From Muribaculaceae bacterium (lineage in GTDB: Bacteria; Bacteroidota; Bacteroidia; Bacteroidales; Muribaculaceae), in NCBI GenBank assembly GCA_017454355.1, contig JAFTDD010000084.1, positions 1 through 64,000 on the forward strand: a DNA stretch of 64,000 bases, given 5' to 3'. Position numbers and translations under genes: made by a program. This document shows positions 42,391-50,855 of this stretch, piece after piece. Below the pieces are notes generated by a model. It made no database searches. It had not been told where the DNA came from and saw nothing but the letters and a program-made list of their open reading frames with translations. Position 1 is the first letter of the stretch. Every line of letters starts with the position of its first letter.

Positions 42391-43143
42391 TTAGGGATTC
42401 TCTGTCTTGGGAGCCTCCGGTTTAGCGGTTTCAGGCTTCGGAGCCTCGGCTTTTGGCTCTTCGGCCTTCGGTGTCTCGGTCTTCGGCTTGTCGGCTGACG
42501 GAGTTTCGGTTTCTGCGGGCTTCTCGGCTGGCGCCGCTTTGGGCTTTGCGGGTTGTTTAGCCTTTGGTTTAGAGGCGGCCTTTGGCGCCACTTGTTTACC
42601 AACCACAGTTGTTACATCCGGATATGGGATTTTCTGCTCGTCAGTGACGACTGCAGGCGCGGCAGTCGTGTCAGGCAGCGCAATCTCCGCGGACGGTTCC
42701 GGCTCGCTCACTGCCGCACTCATTGTTGCAATCTCGCCGGTGCCGTCCACCACACTGTCACCGGCCACATCGGCAACGGGTGGCACCTCATAGTGGGCGT
42801 TAAATGCGTTCACGCCGGCGCTGATGCCCCACCATGCCAGCCCAATGACGGCAAGGGCCGCAACGGCGATGCCACCAATGCGCCATGGTTTCAACGGATC
42901 CGGCACCAGACTCCAGTCAAGCAAGCGAGTGTGGGCAAACGACACCACATCGTCACGCTTAACGGGAGTGGGCGCGTTGGGCTGAATGCGAACGTTGTTG
43001 ATAAACGTGCCATTCTGGCTGTAGTCCACAATTTCCATGCGACCGGTCGGATAGATGCGCAACTGGGCATGACGACGGCTTATGTTCTGGTCATCAAGGT
43101 AGATGTTGCAGTTGTCACCGCGACCAATTGATAGGATCTTCAT
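42391..43143 (-). CDS. FHA-domain membrane protein with Lys/Pro/Glu-rich tail
   Basis: A 250-residue protein. The N-terminal FHA domain (about residues 1-80) has conserved Ser22, Arg23 and His25 (ISRRH) and Asn44-Gly45. A transmembrane helix follows (about 88-110; GGIAVAALAVIGLAWWGI). The remaining residues are low-complexity, ending in repeats of the type PKAEEPKAEAPKPE, likely periplasmic and possibly cell-wall- or envelope-spanning. It presumably reads phosphothreonine made by the neighbouring kinases. Position: between the PP2C gene (17 bases) and the FHA-protease gene. Confidence 0.88.
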   Translation of the reverse strand: MKILSIGRGDNCNIYLDDQNISRRHAQLRIYPTGRMEIVDYSQNGTFINNVRIQPNAPTPVKRDDVVSFAHTRLLDWSLVPDPLKPWRIGGIAVAALAVIGLAWWGISAGVNAFNAHYEVPPVADVAGDSVVDGTGEIATMSAAVSEPEPSAEIALPDTTAAPAVVTDEQKIPYPDVTTVVGKQVAPKAASKPKAKQPAKPKAAPAEKPAETETPSADKPKTETPKAEEPKAEAPKPETAKPEAPKTENP

Positions 43144-43160
43144 AAAAAGTCGGTTTTTTG

Positions 43161-44273
43161 TTACTTAACGGGTTGTGAAGTTAAACGTTGCTTCTCCTCC
43201 TTAAGCACAGTGTCGGCTTTCTCCACTTTCTTGTCCTTGATGAGCGCAATCAGCGAGTCGATGGTGGCGATGTAAGTCTTTTGAGCTTGCTGATATTGCT
43301 CCATGCTGCGTTGCAGACTGTCAATCTTTACGGTGAGGATTGAGTCTGGAAGTGACTTAAGGCTATCGGCGACAACGGGTGCCGGAGTGGCTGCGCTTGC
43401 CGGCCACTTGGTCCATTGCAGCACGTTTACGGCGAGACTGGCAATTAACAGCACAGCCAGTGCCGCCAGAGTGTATTTCATTTTTTTGCTCATTTTGTCT
43501 TGAAGTTTGCTATCGGTTGTTGTTTCGATTAAGGCCACAGTGAGATTATCGTGGGTTGCGCCGGTCTTCATTCCCTCTTCGTCTACTGTCACAACAAGGG
43601 TTTCGACAGCACCGGCAAGCGAGGTTGTGCGCGCGGCCATGCGGATAATGTCAGGCTCGGGAAACATTCCCCAAATGCCGTCGCTGCATAGCATGAAGCG
43701 GTCGCCCTTGAGATAAGCCACTTCAGTGACATCAACCTCAAGGTTAGGAGTGTGGCCAAGGGCGCGAGTGATGACGTTGCTCTGCGATGAGTTGCGCGCT
43801 TGTTCCTCGGTGAGTGTGCCTTGGCGCACCTGCTCAAACACCCACGAATGGTCAAACGTGCGGAATATTTTTTCACCGTCACGAAACTGATAGACGCGAG
43901 AGTCGCCCACGTGTCCAATCACGGCACTTTGGTTATTGAGTAGCACCACTGTGGCTGTTGTTCCCATCCCCTTGAGCGACGGGTCGGCCTCCATAGCATC
44001 ATAGATGGCAAGGTTGCCGTTGATGATTGCCGTGCGAACGGCCTCGATGCGGTCGTCGGTGGGCGCACAAGCGCTCAAGGTGCGGCAGATGGCATCGGCG
44101 GCAATCGTCGAGGCCGTCTTGCCCGACGGGCCGCCTCCCATGCCGTCACACACCGTTACGGCAAGTCCCAACGCGGTGTCGCGCCAGGCACATGTATCCT
44201 GATTCTCTTTGCGTCCACCCTGACGGGTATCGGCAAAGCCTGTCGCGGCAAATGTCGTGTTTATACTAATCAT
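43161..44273 (-). CDS. Membrane-anchored PP2C-family protein phosphatase
   Basis: Ser/Thr phosphatase of the PPM group, expected to reverse the neighbouring kinases. The 370-residue protein has RKENQD (Asp26), VCDGMGGGPSG (Asp43), GHVGDSRVY, MLCSDGIWG and HDNLTVAL, so the metal-binding acidic residues are present. A transmembrane helix (about residues 258-277) and a C-terminal coiled-coil-like, Lys-rich segment follow, the latter presumably periplasmic. The ATG at 44273 overlaps the stop of the kinase gene by four bases (ATGA). Confidence 0.93.
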   Translation of the reverse strand: MISINTTFAATGFADTRQGGRKENQDTCAWRDTALGLAVTVCDGMGGGPSGKTASTIAADAICRTLSACAPTDDRIEAVRTAIINGNLAIYDAMEADPSLKGMGTTATVVLLNNQSAVIGHVGDSRVYQFRDGEKIFRTFDHSWVFEQVRQGTLTEEQARNSSQSNVITRALGHTPNLEVDVTEVAYLKGDRFMLCSDGIWGMFPEPDIIRMAARTTSLAGAVETLVVTVDEEGMKTGATHDNLTVALIETTTDSKLQDKMSKKMKYTLAALAVLLIASLAVNVLQWTKWPASAATPAPVVADSLKSLPDSILTVKIDSLQRSMEQYQQAQKTYIATIDSLIALIKDKKVEKADTVLKEEKQRLTSQPVK

Positions 44274-45268
44274 AGGATTGCAATCAATAATAAAATAAAT
44301 AGCACAAGGCCACCGACAATTATGGCCAGCATATAGGGCCATTGAGGATGAGTGGTGGCAAACTGTGTCGCTTTGGCCTTCAGGCCATCCACATCGACGG
44401 CAGGCTCAGGTGTGGAAATCGACATATACAGTGCCTCGCGCATTTCACGCGCGCTTTGGTATCGCTCGTTCTGATTAAGGCTGAGCGAGCGGCGAATAAC
44501 GCGCATCAACCGTCGCGGCACTCCGGCTATATCACGCAGCGGGGCGTTGTCGCCATCGCTATAAGGGGCGTTGCCCGAGAGCAACCGGTAGAGTGTGGCT
44601 CCAACTTGATAGATATCGGTCGTGACATCTATCTCGACAGGCTGCCCGGCGATGATGTGCTGCTCCGGCGCGCAATATCCCGGCGAACCAATCAAGCCGT
44701 TCTGGGTGGAACTGTCGATGCTGCCCGGACGATAGGCGATGCCTAAATCCATCAAGCGAACGTTGCGCTCGTTTTCCACCATTATATTACTGGGCTTGAC
44801 GTCAAGGTGGACAATTCCCTTGCTGTGGATATAATCCAGCGCATCGAGAACCGGCACCACACAACGAGCGATACGCACCGCGCGATCGGGCACTGTGTTG
44901 AAGTTCACGGCAAAGTCGTCAAGCGTCTGGCCGGCGACGAAGCGGCTGACGATATACATTGGTGCAGACGGGTCGCCGGGCTCCTCACAGTAGCCAATCA
45001 TCTCCACGATGTTCACATGGCGAAATGCCAACTCTGCCTCTTGGCGAGCGCGGCGTCGTATGCCTTCAATGCCGCTTAAGTCGGGGTTAACCATTTTCAC
45101 GGCAACGGCGTCACCGGCATCGTTGCAGGCATGACCGGCATAGACTATGCCCATCGCGCCACTGCCAAGTGGTGGAATGGACGCGTCATACTGGTACCAT
45201 TTGCCTGTGTTCAACCTCAGGTAGACCACAGAACCGTCCACGCGTATGTTGCCATTGCCTTGAATCAT
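44270..45268 (-). CDS. Ser/Thr protein kinase with C-terminal membrane anchor (HLD type)
   Basis: A 332-residue eukaryotic-like kinase. The glycine loop is GSGAMG (35-40), the ATP-anchoring lysine is Lys58 (AVKM), the catalytic loop is HLDVKPSN (154-161) and the metal motif is DLG (174-176). The Arg of the usual HRD is Leu, so it is a non-RD kinase, often independent of activation-loop phosphorylation. A single hydrophobic helix ends the protein (about 310-332), with no extracellular sensor. The gene starts one base after the other kinase gene. Confidence 0.93.
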   Translation of the reverse strand: MIQGNGNIRVDGSVVYLRLNTGKWYQYDASIPPLGSGAMGIVYAGHACNDAGDAVAVKMVNPDLSGIEGIRRRARQEAELAFRHVNIVEMIGYCEEPGDPSAPMYIVSRFVAGQTLDDFAVNFNTVPDRAVRIARCVVPVLDALDYIHSKGIVHLDVKPSNIMVENERNVRLMDLGIAYRPGSIDSSTQNGLIGSPGYCAPEQHIIAGQPVEIDVTTDIYQVGATLYRLLSGNAPYSDGDNAPLRDIAGVPRRLMRVIRRSLSLNQNERYQSAREMREALYMSISTPEPAVDVDGLKAKATQFATTHPQWPYMLAIIVGGLVLFILLLIAIL

Positions 45269-45269
45269 T

Positions 45270-47033
45270 TCACTCCAGGGCTCTCAGGCGCATCTCGATG
45301 CGCTCAATATAATATTCGTCACTGGCGGCCTCGGCAAGTTGCTTGCCCTTGGTATAGAGAGCGCGAGCCTTGTTCACGTCACGATCCACTGCACCACGTG
45401 CCTCACCGGCTAAGTAATCAGTTGCCAACTCATAAATCGCTTGATAGCAGTTGGGGTCTTTCTGCAACGCCAATTCGTTGAGTTGATGCGCGCGTTTGTT
45501 ATCCTGCTTTATCTGCGACTTGATGTTGTCCAAGATAGCCTTATCGTGACGATAATAACTCTCTTGGATATATAACTGAGAAAGTTCAAACAAAGCCATT
45601 GCAGCCTGAGGCCCGTCTTGGTTGCCCATCTTGGTTAGCATTTCTATACCATCGGTGGCTTTCGACGGGTCGGCCAGCAGCGCAAGAGCCGCATCAACGC
45701 TCTCTCCGGAGACCGGCGACTGCTGCCCGGCGGTAGAGTTCTCCCCTGCCGTCTGCTGTGTGGAAGCAGTCTGTTGTATGTCTCCACCGGCCGACGTGTC
45801 ATCACCTCCACCAAAGGCAAGAATTCCGATAATCGCCAGCACAATCGCCGCCGCCACCACACCGCCAATCTTGATGAGATTAGGGTTAGTCGCGCCAGAC
45901 TTGCCGGCTGCGGGATTCTCCGGTTGTCGTGCAGGCATCACCGGCGGTTCGCTCGGCTGTTGGGGCATCGGCTGTCTGGGGTGATTAGGTCCGGCTCCTT
46001 GCTGCGAAATCGGTCCTTGTTGCGGCAATGGAGGCATACCACCCGGAAGTGGCGGTTGCTGCTGCTGACGGCGCCTGCCCGGGTCACTGTTGCGGCTCAA
46101 TTGCTCGAGAGCCACACGGAACTCGGCGGCCGAGGCATAACGGTCGCTCTGACGCTTGGCTGTAGCCTTGGCGATAATGTCGCGCACCCACGGGTTCTGG
46201 ATCTCACCAAGCGGCAATGGAGCCCGAAGTTGCATATCAAGCACCTCATGGATGGGACCGTCAAACGGCAGATGACCGGCAATCAACTCAAACAGCAATA
46301 TCCCGATTGCATAAATGTCCGTAGTCTCGTTTTGCGATGCCACATCGCCAACAACAAGTTCAGGAGCCGCATAAGACGCCTTGCCCATAAACTGACCGGC
46401 CGTCGTCAACTGGCGGCGCTGCGTCTGCTCGAGGTTTTCAATCTGGCGTGCAATACCAAAGTCGATGAGTTTTATCTTGCCGTTTTTGGTAATCATGATG
46501 TTGCTCGGGTCAATATCGCGATGGATATAACCCTTGTCATGCAGCGCCATTATGCCCGACAGAACTGCCTTGATAATCTTGACGGCGAACCCCACGCGGT
46601 CATTCTGATAGCGACGGTAAAGGTCTTGAGCGAACACAAACGGTTCCCCTTTTGCATCAGTTACCTTGCCCTGCAAGAGGTCATCCAACGCTACGCCATC
46701 AAGCAACTCGCTGGCCACATGATAGTGACGCCCTACAACGTTGCCCATCGCGTCTGTCTCTTCAACCTCGATAAAACCGTACATCTCAACGAGGTTTTCG
46801 CTCTGAATCATGATTGAGGCTTCGCGGCGTGAGCGCTCAATAGCGTTTTGAGGCAAGTCTTCAAAAAGAAACTTTATCGCCGCTTCCTGTTGCACACCGG
46901 TGCGCTCGTCAACGCGATACCCCTTGTAGACTTGACCCATTCCACCAACGCCAAGCGGCGGCAGATCGGTATCCACCGTGTAGTGGATGCCCATCTGTCG
47001 CTCGGCCTGACCCTGGATTGTGATAATTGCCAT
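45270..47033 (-). CDS. Ser/Thr protein kinase with transmembrane helix and periplasmic helical domain (HRDID type)
   Basis: A 587-residue kinase. Glycine loop GVGGMG (28-33), Lys54, catalytic loop HRDIDPSN (171-178) and DFG (191-193). The loop has Asp175 where most kinases have the catalytic Lys of HRDxKPxN; related HRDxSPxN variants exist, so activity is possible but not assured. A Pro/Gln-rich linker (320-380), a transmembrane helix (about 387-407) and an external region of about 180 residues with TPR-like helices follow, a plausible sensor. It follows the FHA gene by 76 bases and is immediately adjacent to the second kinase. Confidence 0.93.
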   Translation of the reverse strand: MAIITIQGQAERQMGIHYTVDTDLPPLGVGGMGQVYKGYRVDERTGVQQEAAIKFLFEDLPQNAIERSRREASIMIQSENLVEMYGFIEVEETDAMGNVVGRHYHVASELLDGVALDDLLQGKVTDAKGEPFVFAQDLYRRYQNDRVGFAVKIIKAVLSGIMALHDKGYIHRDIDPSNIMITKNGKIKLIDFGIARQIENLEQTQRRQLTTAGQFMGKASYAAPELVVGDVASQNETTDIYAIGILLFELIAGHLPFDGPIHEVLDMQLRAPLPLGEIQNPWVRDIIAKATAKRQSDRYASAAEFRVALEQLSRNSDPGRRRQQQQPPLPGGMPPLPQQGPISQQGAGPNHPRQPMPQQPSEPPVMPARQPENPAAGKSGATNPNLIKIGGVVAAAIVLAIIGILAFGGGDDTSAGGDIQQTASTQQTAGENSTAGQQSPVSGESVDAALALLADPSKATDGIEMLTKMGNQDGPQAAMALFELSQLYIQESYYRHDKAILDNIKSQIKQDNKRAHQLNELALQKDPNCYQAIYELATDYLAGEARGAVDRDVNKARALYTKGKQLAEAASDEYYIERIEMRLRALE

Positions 47034-47109
47034 TGTTAGTCGATAGTTGATGTAATTAGTCGTTAGTTATAAAGCATCTATAAACAATAACTAACGTGGA
47101 GAAACTAAA

Positions 47110-47901
47110 TTATAGGAATTGGGTGCCTCCGGGCTGGTTGTCGACAGTGCCGTCGAGCGACATAGTGCCGCCCGAGGCCGGACGACGGCTCGGATCGTAC
47201 ATCGGATTCGGACCGGGCTGCGGACTCGGTTGTAACGGCTGCTGCTGAGGCGGCATCGGACCGCCACCGTAAGGTTGCTGCGGCACCGGCTGGAACGGCT
47301 GTTGAGGCTGGAACGGCGGACGGCCGCCTTGCGGCTGCTGAGGCATCGTGGGCATCGCGTCGCCTTCCAGGGGCATGAAGTTCTCGCTAACAGTCAGACC
47401 CATCTCATCTGCATCAATCAAGATGAAAAGCAGTTGATAGTTGTTGCCCACTGTGATAACGTCGCGGTTGTGGCACTCATGGGCATCATAGGTCAACTCC
47501 ACGTTGTTGACAAAGATACCGTTCTTGGAGCCCTCATCGCGAATCGACGCTATCATCTTGCGTGATGACTTCATTTGGCGGATAAACAGGCTCGCGTGGT
47601 GACCGCTCACCGTCTGCTCGCGAAGCCGAATCTGGCAATCCTCAGCGCTGCCAATCACGTTGGTACCCACATGCAACGGCCAGAACTCTCCGAAGCCCTG
47701 ACGGGAAATTGAATAGAGAAATCCCACCACAGGCACGGCAGGCTGCTCGTTGGGTAAACTTTGCTGCACTTGCGGCGCTTGGTTATTCATGCCCGGCACC
47801 ACAGTGCCTTGGCGAGGCTGAGAACCCTGTTGGCGCTGATAGATATTACCACCGCCCATCTGACGTCCCATTCCGGGAACATTGGTTGATCCGTTGTTCA
47901 T
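47110..47901 (-). CDS. Soluble FHA-domain protein, first gene of the kinase/phosphatase locus
   Basis: A 263-residue protein without membrane segments. Both ends are Gln/Pro-rich and disordered; the central FHA domain (about residues 68-165) has GSAEDCQIRL, SGHHASL (His present; the usual Arg is Gly) and EGSKNGIFVNN. It may be an adaptor that is phosphorylated by, or recruits, the kinases, comparable in layout to GarA/Fha-type adaptors; this is an inference. The promoter at 47976-47983 lies about 75 bases upstream. Confidence 0.88.
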   Translation of the reverse strand: MNNGSTNVPGMGRQMGGGNIYQRQQGSQPRQGTVVPGMNNQAPQVQQSLPNEQPAVPVVGFLYSISRQGFGEFWPLHVGTNVIGSAEDCQIRLREQTVSGHHASLFIRQMKSSRKMIASIRDEGSKNGIFVNNVELTYDAHECHNRDVITVGNNYQLLFILIDADEMGLTVSENFMPLEGDAMPTMPQQPQGGRPPFQPQQPFQPVPQQPYGGGPMPPQQQPLQPSPQPGPNPMYDPSRRPASGGTMSLDGTVDNQPGGTQFL

Positions 47902-47975
47902 AATCGTATCAATAAGGTTAAAAGAAATATTGTCGATAATTATAGATTAAGGCTTGTTGTTTAACTTATCACCTG

Positions 47976-47983
47976 CAAAATTA
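47976..47983 (-). promoter_or_regulatory. -7 element upstream of the kinase locus
   Basis: Minus-strand TAATTTTG (plus-strand CAAAATTA). The start would be near 47969, giving a leader of about 70 bases before the FHA gene. No convincing -33 element at the standard distance. Confidence 0.5.
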
Positions 47984-48086
47984 ATAATTTTCTCACAATC
48001 CACCACGATTTGCCATATTTTTTTTGAAAAAAAAGTCTTTATAAATTATCTGCAACATTTTTTTAAGCGAACTCAAAACTTTTTTG

Positions 48087-48105
48087 TAATTTTGTGGCAA
48101 AATTA
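48087..48105. promoter_or_regulatory. Palindromic divergent -7 elements, nqr operon and kinase locus
   Basis: TAATTTTG at 48087-48094 on the plus strand and TAATTTTG on the minus strand (48098-48105) form a perfect palindrome with a TGG centre. The plus element is placed to serve nqrA, the minus element could give a longer leader for the kinase locus. Confidence 0.55.
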
Positions 48106-48222
48106 GCGTGATTCTTCTCTTGACGGTTCTGCGGTGCTGTTCAAACAACTGTAAACCAGTCGTTAGGGTCATGCAATCTGTTATGCAAAATTATCATTAA
48201 CACTTTATATCAGTTAGCAATA

Positions 48223-49557
48223 ATGGCTATAATCAAGTTGAAAAAAGGATTTGACCTCCGGCTGGAGGGGCAAATCGGCGATGGAGCACAGCCCGAGCGT
48301 GCTGCCGCCGGAGCCGCCATTGGCATCGTGCCCGATGACTTTGAGGGTATCGTGCCGCGTATGGACGTGCGCCCCGGCGACACAGTGCTGGCCGGACAAG
48401 TGCTTTATCACGACAAGACCCACGAGGCCATCAAGGTCACATCGCCCGTGGCCGGCACTGTCAAGGATGTGTGCCGCGGCGAGCGCCGCAAAATCCTCGC
48501 TGTGGTTATTGAACCTGACGGCAAGCAGGCAGGCGAAGTGACCTTCGACGTCAAGCATCCCATCAAAGAACTATTGCTTGAGAGCGGACTGTGGGTAATG
48601 CTTCGTCAGCGGCCCTACGATGTGGTGCCCAATCCCGATGTGACTCCTCGTGACATCTTTGTCACCGCTTTCGACAGCGCGCCGCTCGCTGTCAACCGAA
48701 ACTCGCTCTCGGCTGATGAGCAGCAATTGGCCGAGGTCGCTGTCAAGGCTTTGTCTACGCTCACGCCCGGTAAAGTTTACATCGGTATAAGCCCATCTCA
48801 GGATATAAACGTTAGCGGTGCCGTAATCAACACCTTTGATGGCCCGCACCCCGCCGGAAACGCGGGCGTGCAGATTGCCAATGTCAAGCCCGTCAACAAG
48901 GGCGAAACTGTTTGGACGCTATCGCTCGATACACTGCTGCGCATTGGCACCCTTCTCTCCACCGGACGTGTTGACTATAACGTCACTGTCGCTGTCGCCG
49001 GGCCAATGGTTGCCGAGCCTAAACTTGTCAGCACCACCATCGGAGCATCAATCGACAGTGTGCTGGCCGGCAACATCAAGGCAGGCGCCGAGCCTCGCCT
49101 GATAGCCGGAAACGTGCTCAGCGGTGTCAAGGTGGAACTGGACGGATACATTCGTGCCCCCTATACACAGTTGAGCGTCATCGCCGAGAATAATGACCCG
49201 GACGAGTTTATGGGATGGGCCGCATTGAGCCCCAAGCGCTTCTCTATCTACCGACTGTTCACATCATGGCTGGCAGGCCTGCGCTCCAAGCCTACCAACC
49301 TCGATGCCCGCATCAAGGGTGGCGAGCGCGCTATCGTTCGCCTGGACGAATATGACGACATGCTTCCAATGGACATTTACGCCGAATTCCTCATCAAAGC
49401 TATTATTGCCCGAAATATCGAGCGAATGGAAGAACTCGGCATCTATGAGGTGGCTCCCGAAGACTTCGCTTTGGCCGAGTTTGCCGATACCAGCAAACTG
49501 GAACTGCAACGCATCGTGCGCGACGGCCTCACTTGGCTGCGTGGCGAAATGGAGTAG
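48223..49557 (+). CDS. nqrA: Na+-translocating NADH:quinone reductase subunit A
   Basis: Peripheral cytoplasmic subunit of the six-subunit Na+-NQR, which oxidises NADH, reduces quinone and pumps Na+. The 444-residue length is normal, with the N-terminal biotinyl-lipoyl-like region (KLKKGFDLRLEGQIGDGA) and a middle region with RPYDVVPNPDVTPRDIFVTAFDSAPL. First gene of nqrABCDEF; the order is the canonical one. Confidence 0.97.
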   Translation: MAIIKLKKGFDLRLEGQIGDGAQPERAAAGAAIGIVPDDFEGIVPRMDVRPGDTVLAGQVLYHDKTHEAIKVTSPVAGTVKDVCRGERRKILAVVIEPDGKQAGEVTFDVKHPIKELLLESGLWVMLRQRPYDVVPNPDVTPRDIFVTAFDSAPLAVNRNSLSADEQQLAEVAVKALSTLTPGKVYIGISPSQDINVSGAVINTFDGPHPAGNAGVQIANVKPVNKGETVWTLSLDTLLRIGTLLSTGRVDYNVTVAVAGPMVAEPKLVSTTIGASIDSVLAGNIKAGAEPRLIAGNVLSGVKVELDGYIRAPYTQLSVIAENNDPDEFMGWAALSPKRFSIYRLFTSWLAGLRSKPTNLDARIKGGERAIVRLDEYDDMLPMDIYAEFLIKAIIARNIERMEELGIYEVAPEDFALAEFADTSKLELQRIVRDGLTWLRGEME

Positions 49558-49627
49558 AACAAATCCCGATTTCTCGAATACTCGACCTCTCGAATAATCG
49601 AAAAACATCAAAAAAATAACGACTAAA

Positions 49628-50839
49628 ATGAAATTCCTACGCAAATATATGGACAAGATCAAACCGGCTTTCAGGCCCGGCGGCAAACTCGAGAAGTTGC
49701 AGTCGGTCTATGACGGCATGGAGACGTTCTTGTTCACGCCCAACGACACAGCCGGCGCCCGTGGTGCCCACGTGCACGATGGCAACGACCTCAAGCGCAC
49801 GATGATAACTGTGATTGTCGCTCTGCTGCCGGCATTGTTTATGGGCATGTACAACATCGGTTACCAGCACTATCTGGCCATCGGACAAGCCGCACAGACT
49901 ACCGGTTGGGCAATGTTCATCTTCGGCCTGCTGGCGATGCTCCCTGTGATTGTGGTGAGTTACGTCGTCGGCTTGGGCATCGAGTTTATCGCCGCCCAAA
50001 TCCACCACAAGGAAATCCAAGAAGGTTTTCTGGTGACCGGATTGCTCATCCCGATGATTGTGCCCATCAACACTCCTTTGTGGATGACGGCTGTCGCAAC
50101 GGCGTTTGCCGTAATCTTCGCCAAGGAAGTGTTTGGCGGCACCGGTATGAACATCTTTAATGTGGCGCTTATCACGCGCGCCGTCCTCTTCTTCGGCTAC
50201 CCGTCCAAGATGAGCGGCGATGATGCGTTTGTCAAGACCGACACTGCTTTCGGTTTGGGCGACGGCACGGTGGTTGACTCCTTCTCGGGTGCGACCCCTC
50301 TGGGTCAAGTCGCCACTAACGTTGGTGATAGTCTCCAATTACATGACATCGCCGGCAATGCCATCAACACTTGTGACTATTTCATGGGCTTTATCGCCGG
50401 TTCGCCGGGCGAGACATCAACCCTGGCGATTCTCATTGGCGCCGCCATCCTGCTCATCACCGGCGTGGCCTCATGGCGAGTGATGTGCTCGGTGTTTGCA
50501 GGTGGATTGGCAATGGCCGCTCTGGTTCACGCCTGCCCCAGTGCCACCTACGCTGCCTCGTTGTTGTCGCCCGTCGACCAAATCTGCTTGGGAGGCTTCG
50601 CTTTCGCTGCCGTGTTTATGGCAACAGACCCCGTCACAGGCGCTCGCACCCACGTCGGACAGTACATCTACGGCTTCCTCATCGGTGTGATGACAATCCT
50701 CATCCGCACCTTCAACGGCGGCTATCCCGAGGGCGCTATGCTCGCAATACTGCTGATGAACGCCTTTGCGCCGCTCATCGACCACTGCGTAGTTTCGTTC
50801 AACATCAAGCGCCGCCTCGCGCGCGCCAAGCAAGCATGA
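49628..50839 (+). CDS. nqrB: Na+-translocating NADH:quinone reductase subunit B
   Basis: Integral membrane subunit with about ten hydrophobic segments in 403 residues. The covalent FMN attachment site is SGATP in VVDSFSGATPLGQ, where the Thr carries the flavin. The N-terminal cytoplasmic part (PFLFTP-like ETFLFTPNDTAGARGAHVHDGNDLKR) is typical. It forms the Na+ path together with NqrD and NqrE in the known structures. A 17-base spacer precedes nqrC. Confidence 0.97.
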   Translation: MKFLRKYMDKIKPAFRPGGKLEKLQSVYDGMETFLFTPNDTAGARGAHVHDGNDLKRTMITVIVALLPALFMGMYNIGYQHYLAIGQAAQTTGWAMFIFGLLAMLPVIVVSYVVGLGIEFIAAQIHHKEIQEGFLVTGLLIPMIVPINTPLWMTAVATAFAVIFAKEVFGGTGMNIFNVALITRAVLFFGYPSKMSGDDAFVKTDTAFGLGDGTVVDSFSGATPLGQVATNVGDSLQLHDIAGNAINTCDYFMGFIAGSPGETSTLAILIGAAILLITGVASWRVMCSVFAGGLAMAALVHACPSATYAASLLSPVDQICLGGFAFAAVFMATDPVTGARTHVGQYIYGFLIGVMTILIRTFNGGYPEGAMLAILLMNAFAPLIDHCVVSFNIKRRLARAKQA

Positions 50840-50855
50840 AAGGAGGACCCAAGCA

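Larger units (their letters stand above)
47902..48222. other. Divergent regulatory region between the kinase locus and nqrA
   Basis: No gene. It holds a minus-strand -7 element at 47976-47983, a run of T/A-rich sequence, and the palindromic pair of -7 elements at 48087-48105. The stretch from 48106 to 48222 would be the untranslated leader of nqrA, about 120 bases, without an evident structure. Confidence 0.6.

Noticed and set aside
45774..46817. A 347-codon plus-strand frame
   Set aside because: It runs antisense through a kinase gene with intact motifs, and the protein it would encode has no domain or signal.
38842..47901. Kinase/phosphatase/FHA locus as the post-translational control module of a type VI secretion system
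   Set aside because: No Tss structural genes are in the window, and the trypsin-like and WG-repeat genes are not part of that module.
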